The notes beneath the pieces are model-generated. The model did no database searches. It was not told the origin of the DNA and saw nothing but the letters and a program-made list of their open reading frames with translations. A stretch of 43,948 nucleotides of DNA from Desulfobacterales bacterium (lineage in GTDB: Bacteria; Desulfobacterota; Desulfobacteria; Desulfobacterales; JALSRD01), in the NCBI GenBank assembly GCA_026984935.1, contig JALSRD010000059.1, forward strand, positions 10,001 through 53,948. Direction: 5' to 3'. The position numbers and the translations under genes are program-made. Below, piece by piece: positions 8,861 through 19,539 of the stretch. Each line of letters opens with the position of its first letter. Within the stretch, counting starts at the first letter, position 1.

Positions 8861-10378
8861 TTATTTAATGGTGTCTTTGAACTCCTCGTCGTAGGCCGTC
8901 AGTGCCTCGATCATCAGTTTTTCCAGATCCTCCGAGATTTCCTGTTTTTCGTCCAGCTCCTTGAAAATCTGGGGATAACGCTCCTCGATAAAAGGATACA
9001 GGCCGGCTTCGTATTTTCCCAGCACGCCGAGATCATACTTGTCGAGAAATCCCTTGGCACCGGCAAACAGGATGGCAACCTGCTTTTCCAGCGAAAGCGG
9101 CTGATACTGCGGCTGCTTGAGAATCTCGACCAGCCGTGCACCGCGGGTCAGCTGCTTTTGGGTGGCGGCATCCAGATCGCTGCCGAAAGCGGCAAAAGCC
9201 TCGAGTTCCCTGTATTGCGCCAGGTCCAGCCGCAGGGTGCCGGCCACCTGCTTCATGGCTTTGACCTGGGCCGCGCCGCCCACCCGTGACACCGAAAGGC
9301 CCACGTTAATGGCCGGCCGCACACCGGCAAAGAACAGGCCGGGCTCCAGATAGATCTGCCCGTCGGTGATCGAAATCACGTTGGTGGGAATATACGCCGA
9401 CACATCACCGGCCTGGGTTTCAATGATCGGCAACGCCGTCAGGGAGCCGGCTCCCAGTTCGTCGCTGAGCTTGGCCGCCCTCTCCAGCAGGCGCGAATGG
9501 TTGTAAAAAATATCACCGGGGTAGGCCTCGCGTCCCGGAGGACGCCGCAGCAGCAGGGAAACCTGGCGGTAGGCCGCCGCCTGTTTGGACAGGTCGTCGT
9601 AGATGATCAGGGCATGCTGCTTGTTATCACGGAAATATTCCCCCATGGCGCAACCCGCATAAGGCGCAACGTACTGCAGGGTAGCCGGATCGCTGGCGCA
9701 GGCCGAGACAATGGTGGTATACTCCATGGCGCCGTGTTTTTCCAGAACCGCATGCACCTGGGCCACGGTGGATTTCTTCTGTCCGCAGGCCACGTAGATA
9801 CAGAAAATATCCGTATTCTTCTGCGCCAGGATGGCATCGATGGCACAGGCGGTTTTCCCGATCTGGCGATCACCGATAATCAATTCGCGTTGTCCGCGGC
9901 CCACCGGTGTCATGGCATCGATGGCTTTCAGGCCGGTATAGCAAGGTTCGTGCACACTCTTGCGGGCGATGACACCCGGCGCCACCATCTCCACCCGGCG
10001 GAACTCCTTGGCATCGATGGGTCCCTTGCCGTCCAGCGGTTCCCCCACCGCCGACACCACGCGGCCCAGCACGGCCTCGCCCACCGGAACCTGGGCAATG
10101 CGCCCGGTGCGCTTGACCATGTCGCCCTCTTTGATGTGGATGTCCTCCCCCATGATGGCGATACCCACGTTGTCCTCTTCAAGGTTCAGCGCCAGTCCCA
10201 GGATGCCGCCGGGGAATTCCACCAGTTCGAGCGCCATCACTTTTTCCAGGCCGTACACCCTGGCGATGCCGTCACCCACGGACAGGACCACGCCGGTTTC
10301 ACTCAGTTCCACCTTCTTGTCATAATCCGTAATCTGCTCTTTAATGATCTGACTGATTTCCTCGGCTCTTAGTTCCAT
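8861..10378 (-). CDS. atpA: ATP synthase alpha subunit
   Basis: Non-catalytic nucleotide-binding subunit of F1. The 505-residue protein has the P-loop GDRQIGKT, the segment [16 protein letters not shown] and the signature [17 protein letters not shown]. Its ATG overlaps the atpH stop as TAATG, so translation is probably coupled. Confidence 0.99.
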   Translation of the reverse strand: MELRAEEISQIIKEQITDYDKKVELSETGVVLSVGDGIARVYGLEKVMALELVEFPGGILGLALNLEEDNVGIAIMGEDIHIKEGDMVKRTGRIAQVPVGEAVLGRVVSAVGEPLDGKGPIDAKEFRRVEMVAPGVIARKSVHEPCYTGLKAIDAMTPVGRGQRELIIGDRQIGKTACAIDAILAQKNTDIFCIYVACGQKKSTVAQVHAVLEKHGAMEYTTIVSACASDPATLQYVAPYAGCAMGEYFRDNKQHALIIYDDLSKQAAAYRQVSLLLRRPPGREAYPGDIFYNHSRLLERAAKLSDELGAGSLTALPIIETQAGDVSAYIPTNVISITDGQIYLEPGLFFAGVRPAINVGLSVSRVGGAAQVKAMKQVAGTLRLDLAQYRELEAFAAFGSDLDAATQKQLTRGARLVEILKQPQYQPLSLEKQVAILFAGAKGFLDKYDLGVLGKYEAGLYPFIEERYPQIFKELDEKQEISEDLEKLMIEALTAYDEEFKDTIK

Positions 10379-10929
10379 TAGACACTCTCACCCCTTTTTA
10401 AAGATTCCCTCATGTTGAGTAATTGCGTTCGGATACTTCCGTCCAGCACCAGGTCCCCGATGCGGGTGACAACCCCTCCGATCAGACCGGGATCCTGATC
10501 GATTTCCAGAACGACCTGTTTGCCCGTCTTCTGAGAAAGGGTGGTACGGATCTTTTCAATGGCTGCGGGTGAAAGCTCGGCAGCCGAAACCAGGCTGGCC
10601 CGCGCAATCCCCTTCAGCTCATCCACCAGCTGCTGATAGTACGCATCGATGCTGGCCAGAAAACTGATCCGCCCCTTGTCAAACAGAAGATTTACAAACG
10701 CAGTTACAATCGATGAAAGATTTAACTTTTCCAGAACCGCCTGCAGAACCCTTTTGCGTTCAGCAGCCACGTACAACGGGTTGCTCACAGCCTGCTCAAG
10801 CTGTTTTTCTCTGGCCATCAATGCTGCAAGCCCTTCCAGCTCCTGTTTGTACGTTTCGGCCTGACCATCCTCTTTGCCGATTAACAGAAGTGCCTTGGCA
10901 TACCGCCGTGCTATTGCCAGATTTTTCAC
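10378..10929 (-). CDS. atpH: ATP synthase delta subunit
   Basis: Peripheral-stalk cap that joins F1 alpha to the b subunits. The 183-residue protein starts [13 protein letters not shown], as the family does, and ends with the conserved [28 protein letters not shown] region. Overlaps atpF at its start and atpA at its stop by one base each (stop/start overlaps), indicating tight translational coupling. Confidence 0.97.
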   Translation of the reverse strand: MKNLAIARRYAKALLLIGKEDGQAETYKQELEGLAALMAREKQLEQAVSNPLYVAAERKRVLQAVLEKLNLSSIVTAFVNLLFDKGRISFLASIDAYYQQLVDELKGIARASLVSAAELSPAAIEKIRTTLSQKTGKQVVLEIDQDPGLIGGVVTRIGDLVLDGSIRTQLLNMRESLKRGESV

Positions 10930-11591
10930 TACGCCACCACCTTCTCCAAGTATTCGTCAACCAGCCTGTCCTGGTCGTCCGCGGTTATGTTGCGCTTCAC
11001 CATTTCCTCGGCCCTGGCCATGGCCTTCTCCATCACCTCCTGCATCAGTTGCGCTTTGGCTCTTTTAAACTCATTCTCGATGTTCCGGCGCGCCTGTTCT
11101 TCCAGCTTTTCGGCCGAGGCCTCCGCAGCCTTCAGAATTCGCGTTTTGGCTTCCTCCCCCTGCCGGATGTAGTCCGCAACGATTTTCTGGGCGCGCTGAT
11201 CGAGTTTCGAAAGCTCTTCCGCGTACTTTGCCAGTTCCTTTCTGGCTTGTTCTTTCCTGTGCTCCAGATCTTCCAGTTGATTCTTGATGTCCTTGATCCG
11301 GGTGCTGAAGGCCTGGGCAGCCGGCTTGCGTAAAAGGATAAACAGGCCGATGGCCAGCACGGCGAAATTCATGATCCGCAGCCAGTCGGTGGTAGCCCAT
11401 CCGCCTTCATGGACGGCTTCTCGGGACGACTCATCGGTCGCTTTTTCGACAGCTGCAGCCTTATGGGCCGGCTCGGCAGCAACCGCCCATAACGGGGCCG
11501 CCACCATAAAAAAAGCAGCCACTCCCAGGCTTAAAACCGCCAACCTGAAGGCAGCTGCTCGACGAGGCGTAGACTCTGCAGCAGTTCTCAT
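10929..11591 (-). CDS. atpF: ATP synthase b subunit with N-terminal signal-like extension
   Basis: Peripheral-stalk subunit of F0. The 220-residue protein begins with a basic segment and a hydrophobic stretch (about residues 15-42) ending in AVAAEP, like a cleavable signal, then a second hydrophobic segment (about 66-88, WLRIMNFAVLAIGLFILL) that is the usual b anchor, followed by a long charged helix. This extension makes it about 60 residues longer than E. coli b. Its start overlaps the b' stop (ATGA). Together with the short b' gene upstream it gives a heterodimeric stalk. Confidence 0.92.
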   Translation of the reverse strand: MRTAAESTPRRAAAFRLAVLSLGVAAFFMVAAPLWAVAAEPAHKAAAVEKATDESSREAVHEGGWATTDWLRIMNFAVLAIGLFILLRKPAAQAFSTRIKDIKNQLEDLEHRKEQARKELAKYAEELSKLDQRAQKIVADYIRQGEEAKTRILKAAEASAEKLEEQARRNIENEFKRAKAQLMQEVMEKAMARAEEMVKRNITADDQDRLVDEYLEKVVA

Positions 11592-12016
11592 TGCACTGAC
11601 CTCCCTAGAATCTTTTGTGCGATGGCGCTGGCAAAGGTTCCCAGCTCTTTTTCCAGCGACCGGCGGGCAGCTTCGCTTTCCCGCGCCACTTTTTCCCGGA
11701 TCTGCGCCAGGTCCGCCTGGGCCTTGCGGGCGAGCCTGTCCAGGATCTGCTTTTCCTCCTCTTCGGCGGCCTGGACAATCATTTCCTTCTCCCGGATCCC
11801 CTTGGCCCGGGCGTCCCGAATGCCGAGCGTCAGCGACAGCTGCTTTTCCTCGGCATCTTTCTGCGAAGCCGCAATGCTCTTTTCAAGATCCTCAATTTTT
11901 TCTTTGCGCTGGCGGATGATTCCCCGGATGGGACGGTAGAGAATGAGGTTAAGCACCCAGATTAAAAATAGAAAGTTGACAATCTGGAGAATCAGGGAAT
12001 TGTTGACACTGATCAT
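11588..12016 (-). CDS. atpF': ATP synthase b' subunit (second b-type stalk protein)
   Basis: A 142-residue stalk protein with one N-terminal membrane helix (about residues 8-27, LQIVNFLFLIWVLNLILY) and a long charged helix rich in Lys, Glu and Arg. It is the first gene of the operon; the a and c subunits of F0 are not in the window, so their genes must lie elsewhere. A split operon of this kind with paired b genes is known in sulfate-reducing deltaproteobacteria. It overlaps atpF by four bases. The leader from the promoter at 12110-12138 is about 87 bases. Confidence 0.93.
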   Translation of the reverse strand: MISVNNSLILQIVNFLFLIWVLNLILYRPIRGIIRQRKEKIEDLEKSIAASQKDAEEKQLSLTLGIRDARAKGIREKEMIVQAAEEEEKQILDRLARKAQADLAQIREKVARESEAARRSLEKELGTFASAIAQKILGRSVQ

Positions 12017-12109
12017 AGGCTCTCCTCTGCAACAGGTCTATATTTCCATTAACATTTTAATATCGTTGGAATATCAATGTTGAAGAGCAGCTGGGAAATG
12101 CTGCCGCGG

Positions 12110-12138
12110 TCTATAGCATCCTGGACAACCGCTGTCAA
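12110..12138 (-). promoter_or_regulatory. Promoter of the atp operon
   Basis: On the minus strand TTGACA (12133-12138) is followed by 17 bases and TATAGA (12110-12115), close to the sigma-70 consensus. The -35 box overlaps the stop codon of the bactofilin gene. The predicted start is near 12103, upstream of atpF'. Confidence 0.75.
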
Positions 12139-12518
12139 AGGTTTTTTGATGCCGCGGGATCGACGGACGCCTCGGTTTTGCCTGCAGTAACGCATTTTCC
12201 GTTTAAAACCGCGCCCTTTTCAACGGCGATCACCGGGGCCCGGATATCGCCCTCGATCCGTCCCGGTGATTTGACTTCAACTTTTTCAGCGGCCGTCAGG
12301 CTGCCGTTGATCCGCCCTTGTACAACGGCCGTTCCCACCTGGATATCCGCATCCAGCCGGGCCTTCTCTCCCACGGCCAGCAGCCCGTCAGGACTCTGGA
12401 TGTTGCCCTGGACACGGCCTTCAATGCGGATACTGCGCTGAAACGTCACTTCCCCTTTAATCCGCACATCATGCGCCAGAAAGGCGCCGGCGGTATCTAT
12501 TTTTTTTGAATTCCGCAT
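12135..12518 (-). CDS. Bactofilin (polymer-forming cytoskeletal protein)
   Basis: Bactofilins self-assemble into filaments and help place cell-wall synthesis. The 127-residue protein is one right-handed beta-helix domain with repeated short strands and Gly turns (SIRIEGRVQGNIQS, RINGSLTAAEKVEVKSPGRI), with short tails. ATG at 12518 has GGGGGAAG just upstream. It follows rodA by 54 bases, but a terminator lies in that gap (12531-12561), so its expression relative to the shape operon may be reduced or separately driven. Position next to mre/rod genes fits a role in cell shape. Confidence 0.92.
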   Translation of the reverse strand: MRNSKKIDTAGAFLAHDVRIKGEVTFQRSIRIEGRVQGNIQSPDGLLAVGEKARLDADIQVGTAVVQGRINGSLTAAEKVEVKSPGRIEGDIRAPVIAVEKGAVLNGKCVTAGKTEASVDPAASKNL

Positions 12519-12530
12519 GGTCTTCCCCCT

Positions 12531-12561
12531 AAAAAACCCGGGCGCTTTCCGTTTGCCCGGC
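12531..12561 (-). terminator. Terminator after rodA
   Basis: On the minus strand the stem CCGGGC (12555-12560) with GCCCGG (12538-12543) is followed by TTTTTT (12531-12536). It ends the mre-rod transcript just before the bactofilin ribosome site. Confidence 0.75.
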
Positions 12562-12572
12562 GAAAGGTTCGG

Positions 12573-13673
12573 CTATTCATACATAAAACGGCGCATGCTG
12601 ATGTTGAGCAGGATGCCGATGCTGAGCATCATTATAATGTTCGAGGAGCCGCCGTAACTGATGAAGGGCAGCGGCACGCCGACCACCGGCAGCAGTCCCA
12701 TCACCATGCCCATGTTGATGAAGGCCTCCCAGAAGATCATGGCTGTAATGCCGAAGGCCAGCATGGCGCCGAAAGGTTCTCGGGACCGCTGGGCGATTTT
12801 CAGCCCCCAGAAAATCAGCGCCAGGAAAAGCAGTATCACGATGGCGGATCCCACAAACCCCCACTCTTCCGAAAGCACGGAAAAGATAAAATCCGTATGC
12901 TGTTCGGGCAAAAAGGAAAGTGCATTCTGGGTCCCCTGCTGGTAGCCCTTACCCAGCAGCATTCCGGAACCGATGGCAATTTTCGACTGAATGATATGAT
13001 AGCCGGCGCCCAGCGGGTCACGGTTCGGATCCAGAAAGGTGAGGATGCGCTGCTTCTGGTAGCCTTTCAAAAACATCCACACACCCGGTACGGCGGCGGT
13101 TGCGGCAATGAATATCGAGATCAGTGAACGTTTTTCAATTTTCGCAAACAGTGTCATGGAAGCGGCGATCAGAAAGATCAGCATGGCTGTGCCCAAGTCA
13201 GGCTGTTTGACGATCAGCAGGAAAGGCAGCAGCACAATTCCGATGGGTTGCAGCAGTTCACGCAGAGTCAGGCCGCCGGGATTCAGTTTGCGGCTGTAGT
13301 ACCGCGCCAGGACAATGATGACCGCAATTTTGGCAACCTCCGAGGGTTGTACGGAAATCGGCCCCAGCACCAACCAGCGTTTGGAGCCGGCAATGTATCG
13401 GCCCAGCAGCAGCACCACCAGCAAAAGGCCGACGCTGGCTGCATAGACGAGCAGCGCGTAGCGGTCCAGCTGCTTGTAATGGAAAAGGAAACTGATGACC
13501 ATTACGACCAGCCCGGCGCCGTACCACGTGAGCTGCTTGATATAGAGCATCTTCTGAACACCCGCTCCGGCCGTCGTGGCGCTGTACAGTGTCGACAGGC
13601 CGCAAACGGCCAGCAGGCAGGTCAGCACCAGCAGCCCCCAGTCAAAGCAGTGTATCAGTCTGCGGTCAAACAT
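12573..13673 (-). CDS. rodA: Peptidoglycan glycosyltransferase RodA
   Basis: SEDS-family glycan polymerase that works with PBP2 in side-wall growth. The 366-residue membrane protein has about ten hydrophobic helices and the SEDS motifs QPSEVAKIAVIIVLA, KQPDLGTAMLI and, near the C-terminus, GVPLPFISYGGSS. The frame runs upstream to 13754, but ATG at 13673 starts with the usual MFDRR-type N-terminus and has GAGG upstream. It follows mrdA by 137 bases, as usual for an mreBCD-mrdAB cluster. Confidence 0.96.
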   Translation of the reverse strand: MFDRRLIHCFDWGLLVLTCLLAVCGLSTLYSATTAGAGVQKMLYIKQLTWYGAGLVVMVISFLFHYKQLDRYALLVYAASVGLLLVVLLLGRYIAGSKRWLVLGPISVQPSEVAKIAVIIVLARYYSRKLNPGGLTLRELLQPIGIVLLPFLLIVKQPDLGTAMLIFLIAASMTLFAKIEKRSLISIFIAATAAVPGVWMFLKGYQKQRILTFLDPNRDPLGAGYHIIQSKIAIGSGMLLGKGYQQGTQNALSFLPEQHTDFIFSVLSEEWGFVGSAIVILLFLALIFWGLKIAQRSREPFGAMLAFGITAMIFWEAFINMGMVMGLLPVVGVPLPFISYGGSSNIIMMLSIGILLNISMRRFMYE

Positions 13674-13810
13674 CCGGATTTGCCTCGAACATGTGTACGT
13701 TGACTTTCTGGTATCGTCCCAAATGCCCCGGCTGCCTGTCGGCAGCGGGGCCATGTGTTGTCTTGCGCAAAACCGGCGCCATCTATCCGATGGACCCGGA
13801 ATGCGGCCCG

Positions 13811-15664
13811 TCAGGGGTTTTTCACCACCAGCGCTGAATGCGCGCTTTCTCGGCGCAGGTAGGTTTTGATCAGTTCCCTGGCAATGGGTGCCGCAGCGCT
13901 GGATCCATGTTCGCCATGTTCGACAATCACGGAAACGGCGATCTGTGGGTGATCCGCGGGTGCGTAGGCCACGAACCAGGCATGCGCCCGCCGGTGCTCC
14001 GGCCGCACGATCTTGCGCCCGGATTCGCTCTTTTTGCGTCCGATGACCTGTGAAGTGCCGGTTTTGCCGCAGATGGCGATATCCTTGAGCTTGGCGATGC
14101 GGGCGGTGCCGTGCCGGCCATTGACCACACCGTAGAGCCCCCGCCGTACCAGGTCAAGCGTCTGCGCGCTGACCGGCAGCCTGCCGGCCACGTGGGGCGT
14201 GTTCTGTCTGATAATTTTCCCCTCGGCGTTTTCCACCCGTTTGAGAATCATGGGCGTATAGCGCGTACCGCCGTTGGCCACGGCGGAAATCATCACCAGA
14301 TTCTGCAGCGGCGTGGCCAGGTCGTATCCCTGGCCGATGGCGACCGAGAGCGTTTCACCGCGCTGCCAGAGCACACCGGTACGTCGCTTTTTCCAGGCGG
14401 CCGTCGGAATCAGCCCGCGGGCCTCGTGGTCCAGCTGGATTCCCGTGGGGGCACCCAGACCGCAGGCCCTGGCGTACCAGGCCAGCCGGTCGGCACCCAG
14501 TTTTTGCCCCACCTGATAAAAAAACACATCGCACGATTCCGTCAGTGCCCTAACGACACTGACATGCCCGTGTCCGCCTCTTTTCCAACAGTGAAAAACG
14601 CGGTTGCCGAAGCGGTAAAAACCCGGACAGAAAAGCGTGGTGTTTTCGTCGATCACACCCTCCTGAAGCCCTGCAATGGCCGTAACGATCTTGTAAGTGG
14701 ACCCTGGAGGGTACTCCCCCTGGATGGCCTTGTCCTCCATGGGGCGGAAGGGGTTGGAGGCCAGTTGGCGCCACTTCCGGCCCGGCAGCCCGCTGACGAA
14801 ATCATTGGGATCAAAGGACGGGCTGCTGGCCAGCACCAGAATTTCTCCGGTCGACGGAACCATGGCCGCCACGGCCCCGGCAACGCCTTCAAGCAGGGAC
14901 TGGGCCCTGGCCTGCAGCTCCAAATCCAGGGTCAGGAAAAGGTTGAGCCCGGCCTTGGCATCGACCGTATCCAGCACCCGTACGACCTGTCCGGATGCGT
15001 TCACTTCCACCTGCCGCCCGCCGGCGCGCCCCCGAAGCGCGTTTTCAAAGGATTTTTCAGCGCCCAGCTTGCCGATCATGTCACCGACCTCATAGCCGGC
15101 GCCGGCATGCCGCTTCAGCTCTTTCAGGCTGACCTCGCCCAGGTATCCGATCAAATGGGCGGCAACATTTTTGTATAGATATTCCCGGCGCGGCTTGACG
15201 TTTACGACCACTCCGGGAAGGTCGAACTTGTGCACTTCCAGCACGGCCAGCAGGTCCCGGTCAATGTCTTTTCTGAGGATTACCGGCTGATAGGAGGACA
15301 CGCCTTGGGCGGACGCGATTCTGGCCTGCAGCCCGCCGACGTTCACGTGCATCAGCCCCGCGAGCGTTTTGAGTGTTTTTTCGACCGGCTTGGCGTCTTT
15401 GAGCACGATCCCCAGGTCAAAAGCCGGCCGGTTGTCTACCAGGAGGTGCCCGCGGCGGTCAAAAATCAGTCCCCGCGGCGCCGGAATATCCTGCAGCCGG
15501 ATGCAGTTGTTCTCCGAAAGCCGGCGATACTCCTGCCCTTCAACAATCTGCAGATAGAACAGGCGCACGAACAGGGCGCCGAACAGGACCAGAGCGATCA
15601 CCATCACCGCCGGCATGCGCTGTTTGAACCAGTCACCATCTGAATTTTTCAGTACGTCGTTCAT
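13811..15664 (-). CDS. mrdA: Penicillin-binding protein 2 (elongasome transpeptidase)
   Basis: DD-transpeptidase that cross-links side-wall peptidoglycan in the periplasm. The 617-residue protein has a short cytoplasmic tail, one membrane helix (about residues 18-38), a dimerization (pedestal) domain beginning with APRGLIFDRRG, and a transpeptidase domain with the catalytic SxxK as S322-T-Y-K325, the SxN-type motif SCD and the KTG motif in GKTGTSQV. Length is normal. It starts 7 bases after the mreD stop. Confidence 0.97.
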   Translation of the reverse strand: MNDVLKNSDGDWFKQRMPAVMVIALVLFGALFVRLFYLQIVEGQEYRRLSENNCIRLQDIPAPRGLIFDRRGHLLVDNRPAFDLGIVLKDAKPVEKTLKTLAGLMHVNVGGLQARIASAQGVSSYQPVILRKDIDRDLLAVLEVHKFDLPGVVVNVKPRREYLYKNVAAHLIGYLGEVSLKELKRHAGAGYEVGDMIGKLGAEKSFENALRGRAGGRQVEVNASGQVVRVLDTVDAKAGLNLFLTLDLELQARAQSLLEGVAGAVAAMVPSTGEILVLASSPSFDPNDFVSGLPGRKWRQLASNPFRPMEDKAIQGEYPPGSTYKIVTAIAGLQEGVIDENTTLFCPGFYRFGNRVFHCWKRGGHGHVSVVRALTESCDVFFYQVGQKLGADRLAWYARACGLGAPTGIQLDHEARGLIPTAAWKKRRTGVLWQRGETLSVAIGQGYDLATPLQNLVMISAVANGGTRYTPMILKRVENAEGKIIRQNTPHVAGRLPVSAQTLDLVRRGLYGVVNGRHGTARIAKLKDIAICGKTGTSQVIGRKKSESGRKIVRPEHRRAHAWFVAYAPADHPQIAVSVIVEHGEHGSSAAAPIARELIKTYLRRESAHSALVVKNP

Positions 15665-15671
15665 CGGCCAT

Positions 15672-16202
15672 TCAGCCCTGAAAGCCGTTCTTGCGCTGCG
15701 TGTGCGCCCACATCCAGCGGTTCCATCTGCGATGGGTATCGCGCAGCAAAATGAGCAGAAAAGGGCCGGTCAGCAGCGCCCACACAAACTGTACGCTCAC
15801 CGCATGCAGTACCGCCGGCGAAATCCTGACTGCCGGGGAAAAAGCCGCCAGGCTCAACACCACGAAAAAGTTTTCGATCAGCACGCCGACGGCCACGACC
15901 ACCGGCAGCAGCAGTGTGCTGCTCACGTGCACGAACTGGGTGACCCATTTCAGAATAACGAACAGCCAGAAATAGGCGCTCAAAAACAGGCCGAACGGCG
16001 CCCCGGACAGGCTGTCCATGCACAGACCGAAGAAAATCACCAGGACCATACTGTCGCGCCGCGGCCGGAAAAGTGCCAGGTAGACCACGAAAGGTGTCAG
16101 CAGGTCGTAAAAACTGCTGCTGAGAAAGGCGCTTTCCTGGAAGATCGTCGTCTGGAAAACCAGCAGCAGCAAACCGCTGCCAATCAGATAAAGGTAACTC
16201 AT
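15672..16202 (-). CDS. mreD: Rod shape-determining membrane protein MreD
   Basis: Integral membrane member of the elongasome. The 176-residue protein has five to six hydrophobic helices and the MreD-type segment GLCMDSLSGAPFGL in the middle. Its ATG overlaps the mreC stop (ATGA), showing translational coupling. MreD is poorly conserved, so identification uses both size and position between mreC and mrdA. Confidence 0.93.
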   Translation of the reverse strand: MSYLYLIGSGLLLLVFQTTIFQESAFLSSSFYDLLTPFVVYLALFRPRRDSMVLVIFFGLCMDSLSGAPFGLFLSAYFWLFVILKWVTQFVHVSSTLLLPVVVAVGVLIENFFVVLSLAAFSPAVRISPAVLHAVSVQFVWALLTGPFLLILLRDTHRRWNRWMWAHTQRKNGFQG

Positions 16203-17035
16203 GGCTCTCCGGCAAAAGCGGGTCTGGGAGGTCTCAGGAGCACCAGCACCTCTTCGAGTTTTTCAAAATCCACGAAAGGCGTCACCGTCACCTGCTGAAA
16301 AATCCCCGAACTGCGCTTGACGATTCCGGTCACGTTGCCGATGCGCAGCCCCTTGGGGAAGATGCCGTCCAGCCCCGACGATATGACCGTATCGCCGATG
16401 CGCACGTCACGTTTGCGCAAAACATACTGAAAACGGCAGCGTTCCGACGTTTCCCCCTTGACGATGCCGCGGGCACGCGTGCGCTGATCCAGGGCATCCA
16501 CGGCGCTGTTATGATCCACCAGCAGCAGAACCTTGGCATAGTGGCCGGCAGCATTGATGATCTGGCCGGCAATACCCTCGGGAATGACCACCGGCAGGCC
16601 CTTGACAACGCCCTCCGCACGCCCCTTGTCGATGATCACGGCCTTAAACCAGGGCGAAGGGTCCCGGCCCACGACCTCGGCGGCCACAACCCGACGGGTG
16701 ATTTTTTTTTCAAAGTTGAGCATTTTGCGCAGGCGCCGGTTGGAGAGCCGGATTTCGGTGCAGGCACTGTTTTCGCGAATGGCACGTCCCAGCGCTTTTT
16801 TTAAGGCCTCCACCTCCCGGGCTGCGGAAACCAGATCGAAGTAATGGCGCCAAACCCCGCTGAAGAACCCGATGGTCTGGCTGACGGCTTTTTGAAAGGG
16901 ACCGATCAGGACGAGTACGTAGCGTCCTACGGGGTTGGTGGAATCGCGATGACGGCTGGTCACGGACAGGATGACGGCATTGACCGCGATCACGGCGATC
17001 ACCAGTGTGATCACCAGCATCTTTTTCGAAAACAT
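16199..17035 (-). CDS. mreC: Rod shape-determining protein MreC
   Basis: Periplasmic scaffold that activates PBP2-RodA. The 278-residue protein has an N-terminal membrane helix (about residues 7-26), a coiled coil (about 75-110) and the two-beta-barrel domain with VIDKGRAEGVVKGLPVV and GLDGIFPKGLRIGNV, both typical MreC segments. It follows mreB by 4 bases and overlaps mreD by 4 bases. Confidence 0.95.
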   Translation of the reverse strand: MFSKKMLVITLVIAVIAVNAVILSVTSRHRDSTNPVGRYVLVLIGPFQKAVSQTIGFFSGVWRHYFDLVSAAREVEALKKALGRAIRENSACTEIRLSNRRLRKMLNFEKKITRRVVAAEVVGRDPSPWFKAVIIDKGRAEGVVKGLPVVIPEGIAGQIINAAGHYAKVLLLVDHNSAVDALDQRTRARGIVKGETSERCRFQYVLRKRDVRIGDTVISSGLDGIFPKGLRIGNVTGIVKRSSGIFQQVTVTPFVDFEKLEEVLVLLRPPRPAFAGEP

Positions 17036-17039
17036 CTTT

Positions 17040-18390
<1,351 letters not shown>

Positions 18391-19473
18391 TCAGGAACAC
18401 ATCGACAGGGATTCCATCACCGCGTCATGCAGTTTCGGCCGGAATTGCCGGATGCGTTCATTTTGCCGCGACGGATGCACACGGTTGGACAGCAGCACAA
18501 CCGACAGACAGCGTTTCAAGTCCACCCAGAAGGAGGTGCCCGTAAAGCCCAGGTGCCCCACAGCATGTTCCGGGAAGTAGCGTCCGCTGCTGGAATGGGG
18601 CCGTGAGGGGCAGTCAAACCCCAGGGCCCGGCCGGTGGCGGGATTGCGCCGGAGGAAGTGTTGCAGCAGGCGTGGGTTGAAAAACGGCTGTGGCGCACCG
18701 CCGTGGTAGTCGGAGAGAATCTGGTCCAGGAGCCGGTTCAGAGCCGCGGCATTCCCGAAAAGCCCGGCATGACCGTCGATACCGCCGACCGCGTAGGCAT
18801 TTTCATCGTGCACGACCCCTTCCAGGAGCATCTTGCGCCATGGGCATGCTTCGGTGGCCGCAAATGTATGCCGTGAGCGGTCCGGCCCCGCCTCCAGATC
18901 CACGAAAAAAAGGCCCTCGACACCCAGTGGCGTATACACCTCCCGGTGTACGAAACGGTCCAGTCGCCGGCCGCTGATGGTTGCGACAACCCGCGCCAAA
19001 ATCATGAAACCCAGATCGGAGTATAGCGCCTGCTTACGGTTGTTTCGTAAGGGAATCTCTTCGGCCAGTCTGCGGGTCAGCGCGCTGCGTCGCAAGGGTG
19101 CCGGTCCCTTGATCAGTTCCCTGTAGAAGGGACGGTAGGCCACCAGGCCCGCGGTGTGCCCCAGCAGTTCCGCCACCGAGATGTCCCCGCCCGGGGAATT
19201 TTCGAACTCCGCCAGCAACGTTTTCAGCGGCTGATCGAGATGCAGCCGGCGCTGCTCCACGAGGCGCATCACGGCCAGCGTGGTCGCCAAAGGCTTGGTC
19301 AAAGAGGCCAGGTCGAAAACCGTCTCCCGAGTCACAGGCCGGCCTGAAAAAATATTGGCACAGCCGTAGGCTTCAAAAAAAACGCACGCCGAATTCCGGC
19401 TGACCAGAAGCACCGCTCCCGGGAAAACGCCGTCCTCAATTGCCCGCTTCATGAGCGCATGCACGGTCCGCAT
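18391..19473 (-). CDS. Beta-lactamase-fold (class C/PBP4*-like) serine hydrolase
   Basis: Member of the beta-lactamase/D-aminopeptidase/esterase superfamily. The 360-residue protein has the SxxK motif S57-LT-K60, a YxN-type motif at Y151 (YSDLG), GHTAGL near residue 106, and the third-motif region GHLGFTGTSFWVD. No signal peptide is seen, so it is probably cytoplasmic. The frame extends to 19527; ATG at 19473 is preceded by GGGGG at short spacing. It lies 66 bases downstream of ldcA, which suggests a role in muropeptide handling, but esterase activity is equally possible from sequence alone. Confidence 0.85.
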   Translation of the reverse strand: MRTVHALMKRAIEDGVFPGAVLLVSRNSACVFFEAYGCANIFSGRPVTRETVFDLASLTKPLATTLAVMRLVEQRRLHLDQPLKTLLAEFENSPGGDISVAELLGHTAGLVAYRPFYRELIKGPAPLRRSALTRRLAEEIPLRNNRKQALYSDLGFMILARVVATISGRRLDRFVHREVYTPLGVEGLFFVDLEAGPDRSRHTFAATEACPWRKMLLEGVVHDENAYAVGGIDGHAGLFGNAAALNRLLDQILSDYHGGAPQPFFNPRLLQHFLRRNPATGRALGFDCPSRPHSSSGRYFPEHAVGHLGFTGTSFWVDLKRCLSVVLLSNRVHPSRQNERIRQFRPKLHDAVMESLSMCS

Positions 19474-19539
19474 GACAACCCCCGCTGTCTTCAGGCCAGC
19501 CCGAACAGGTGTGCACCGGTGGCGCAATGAATGGTCATG

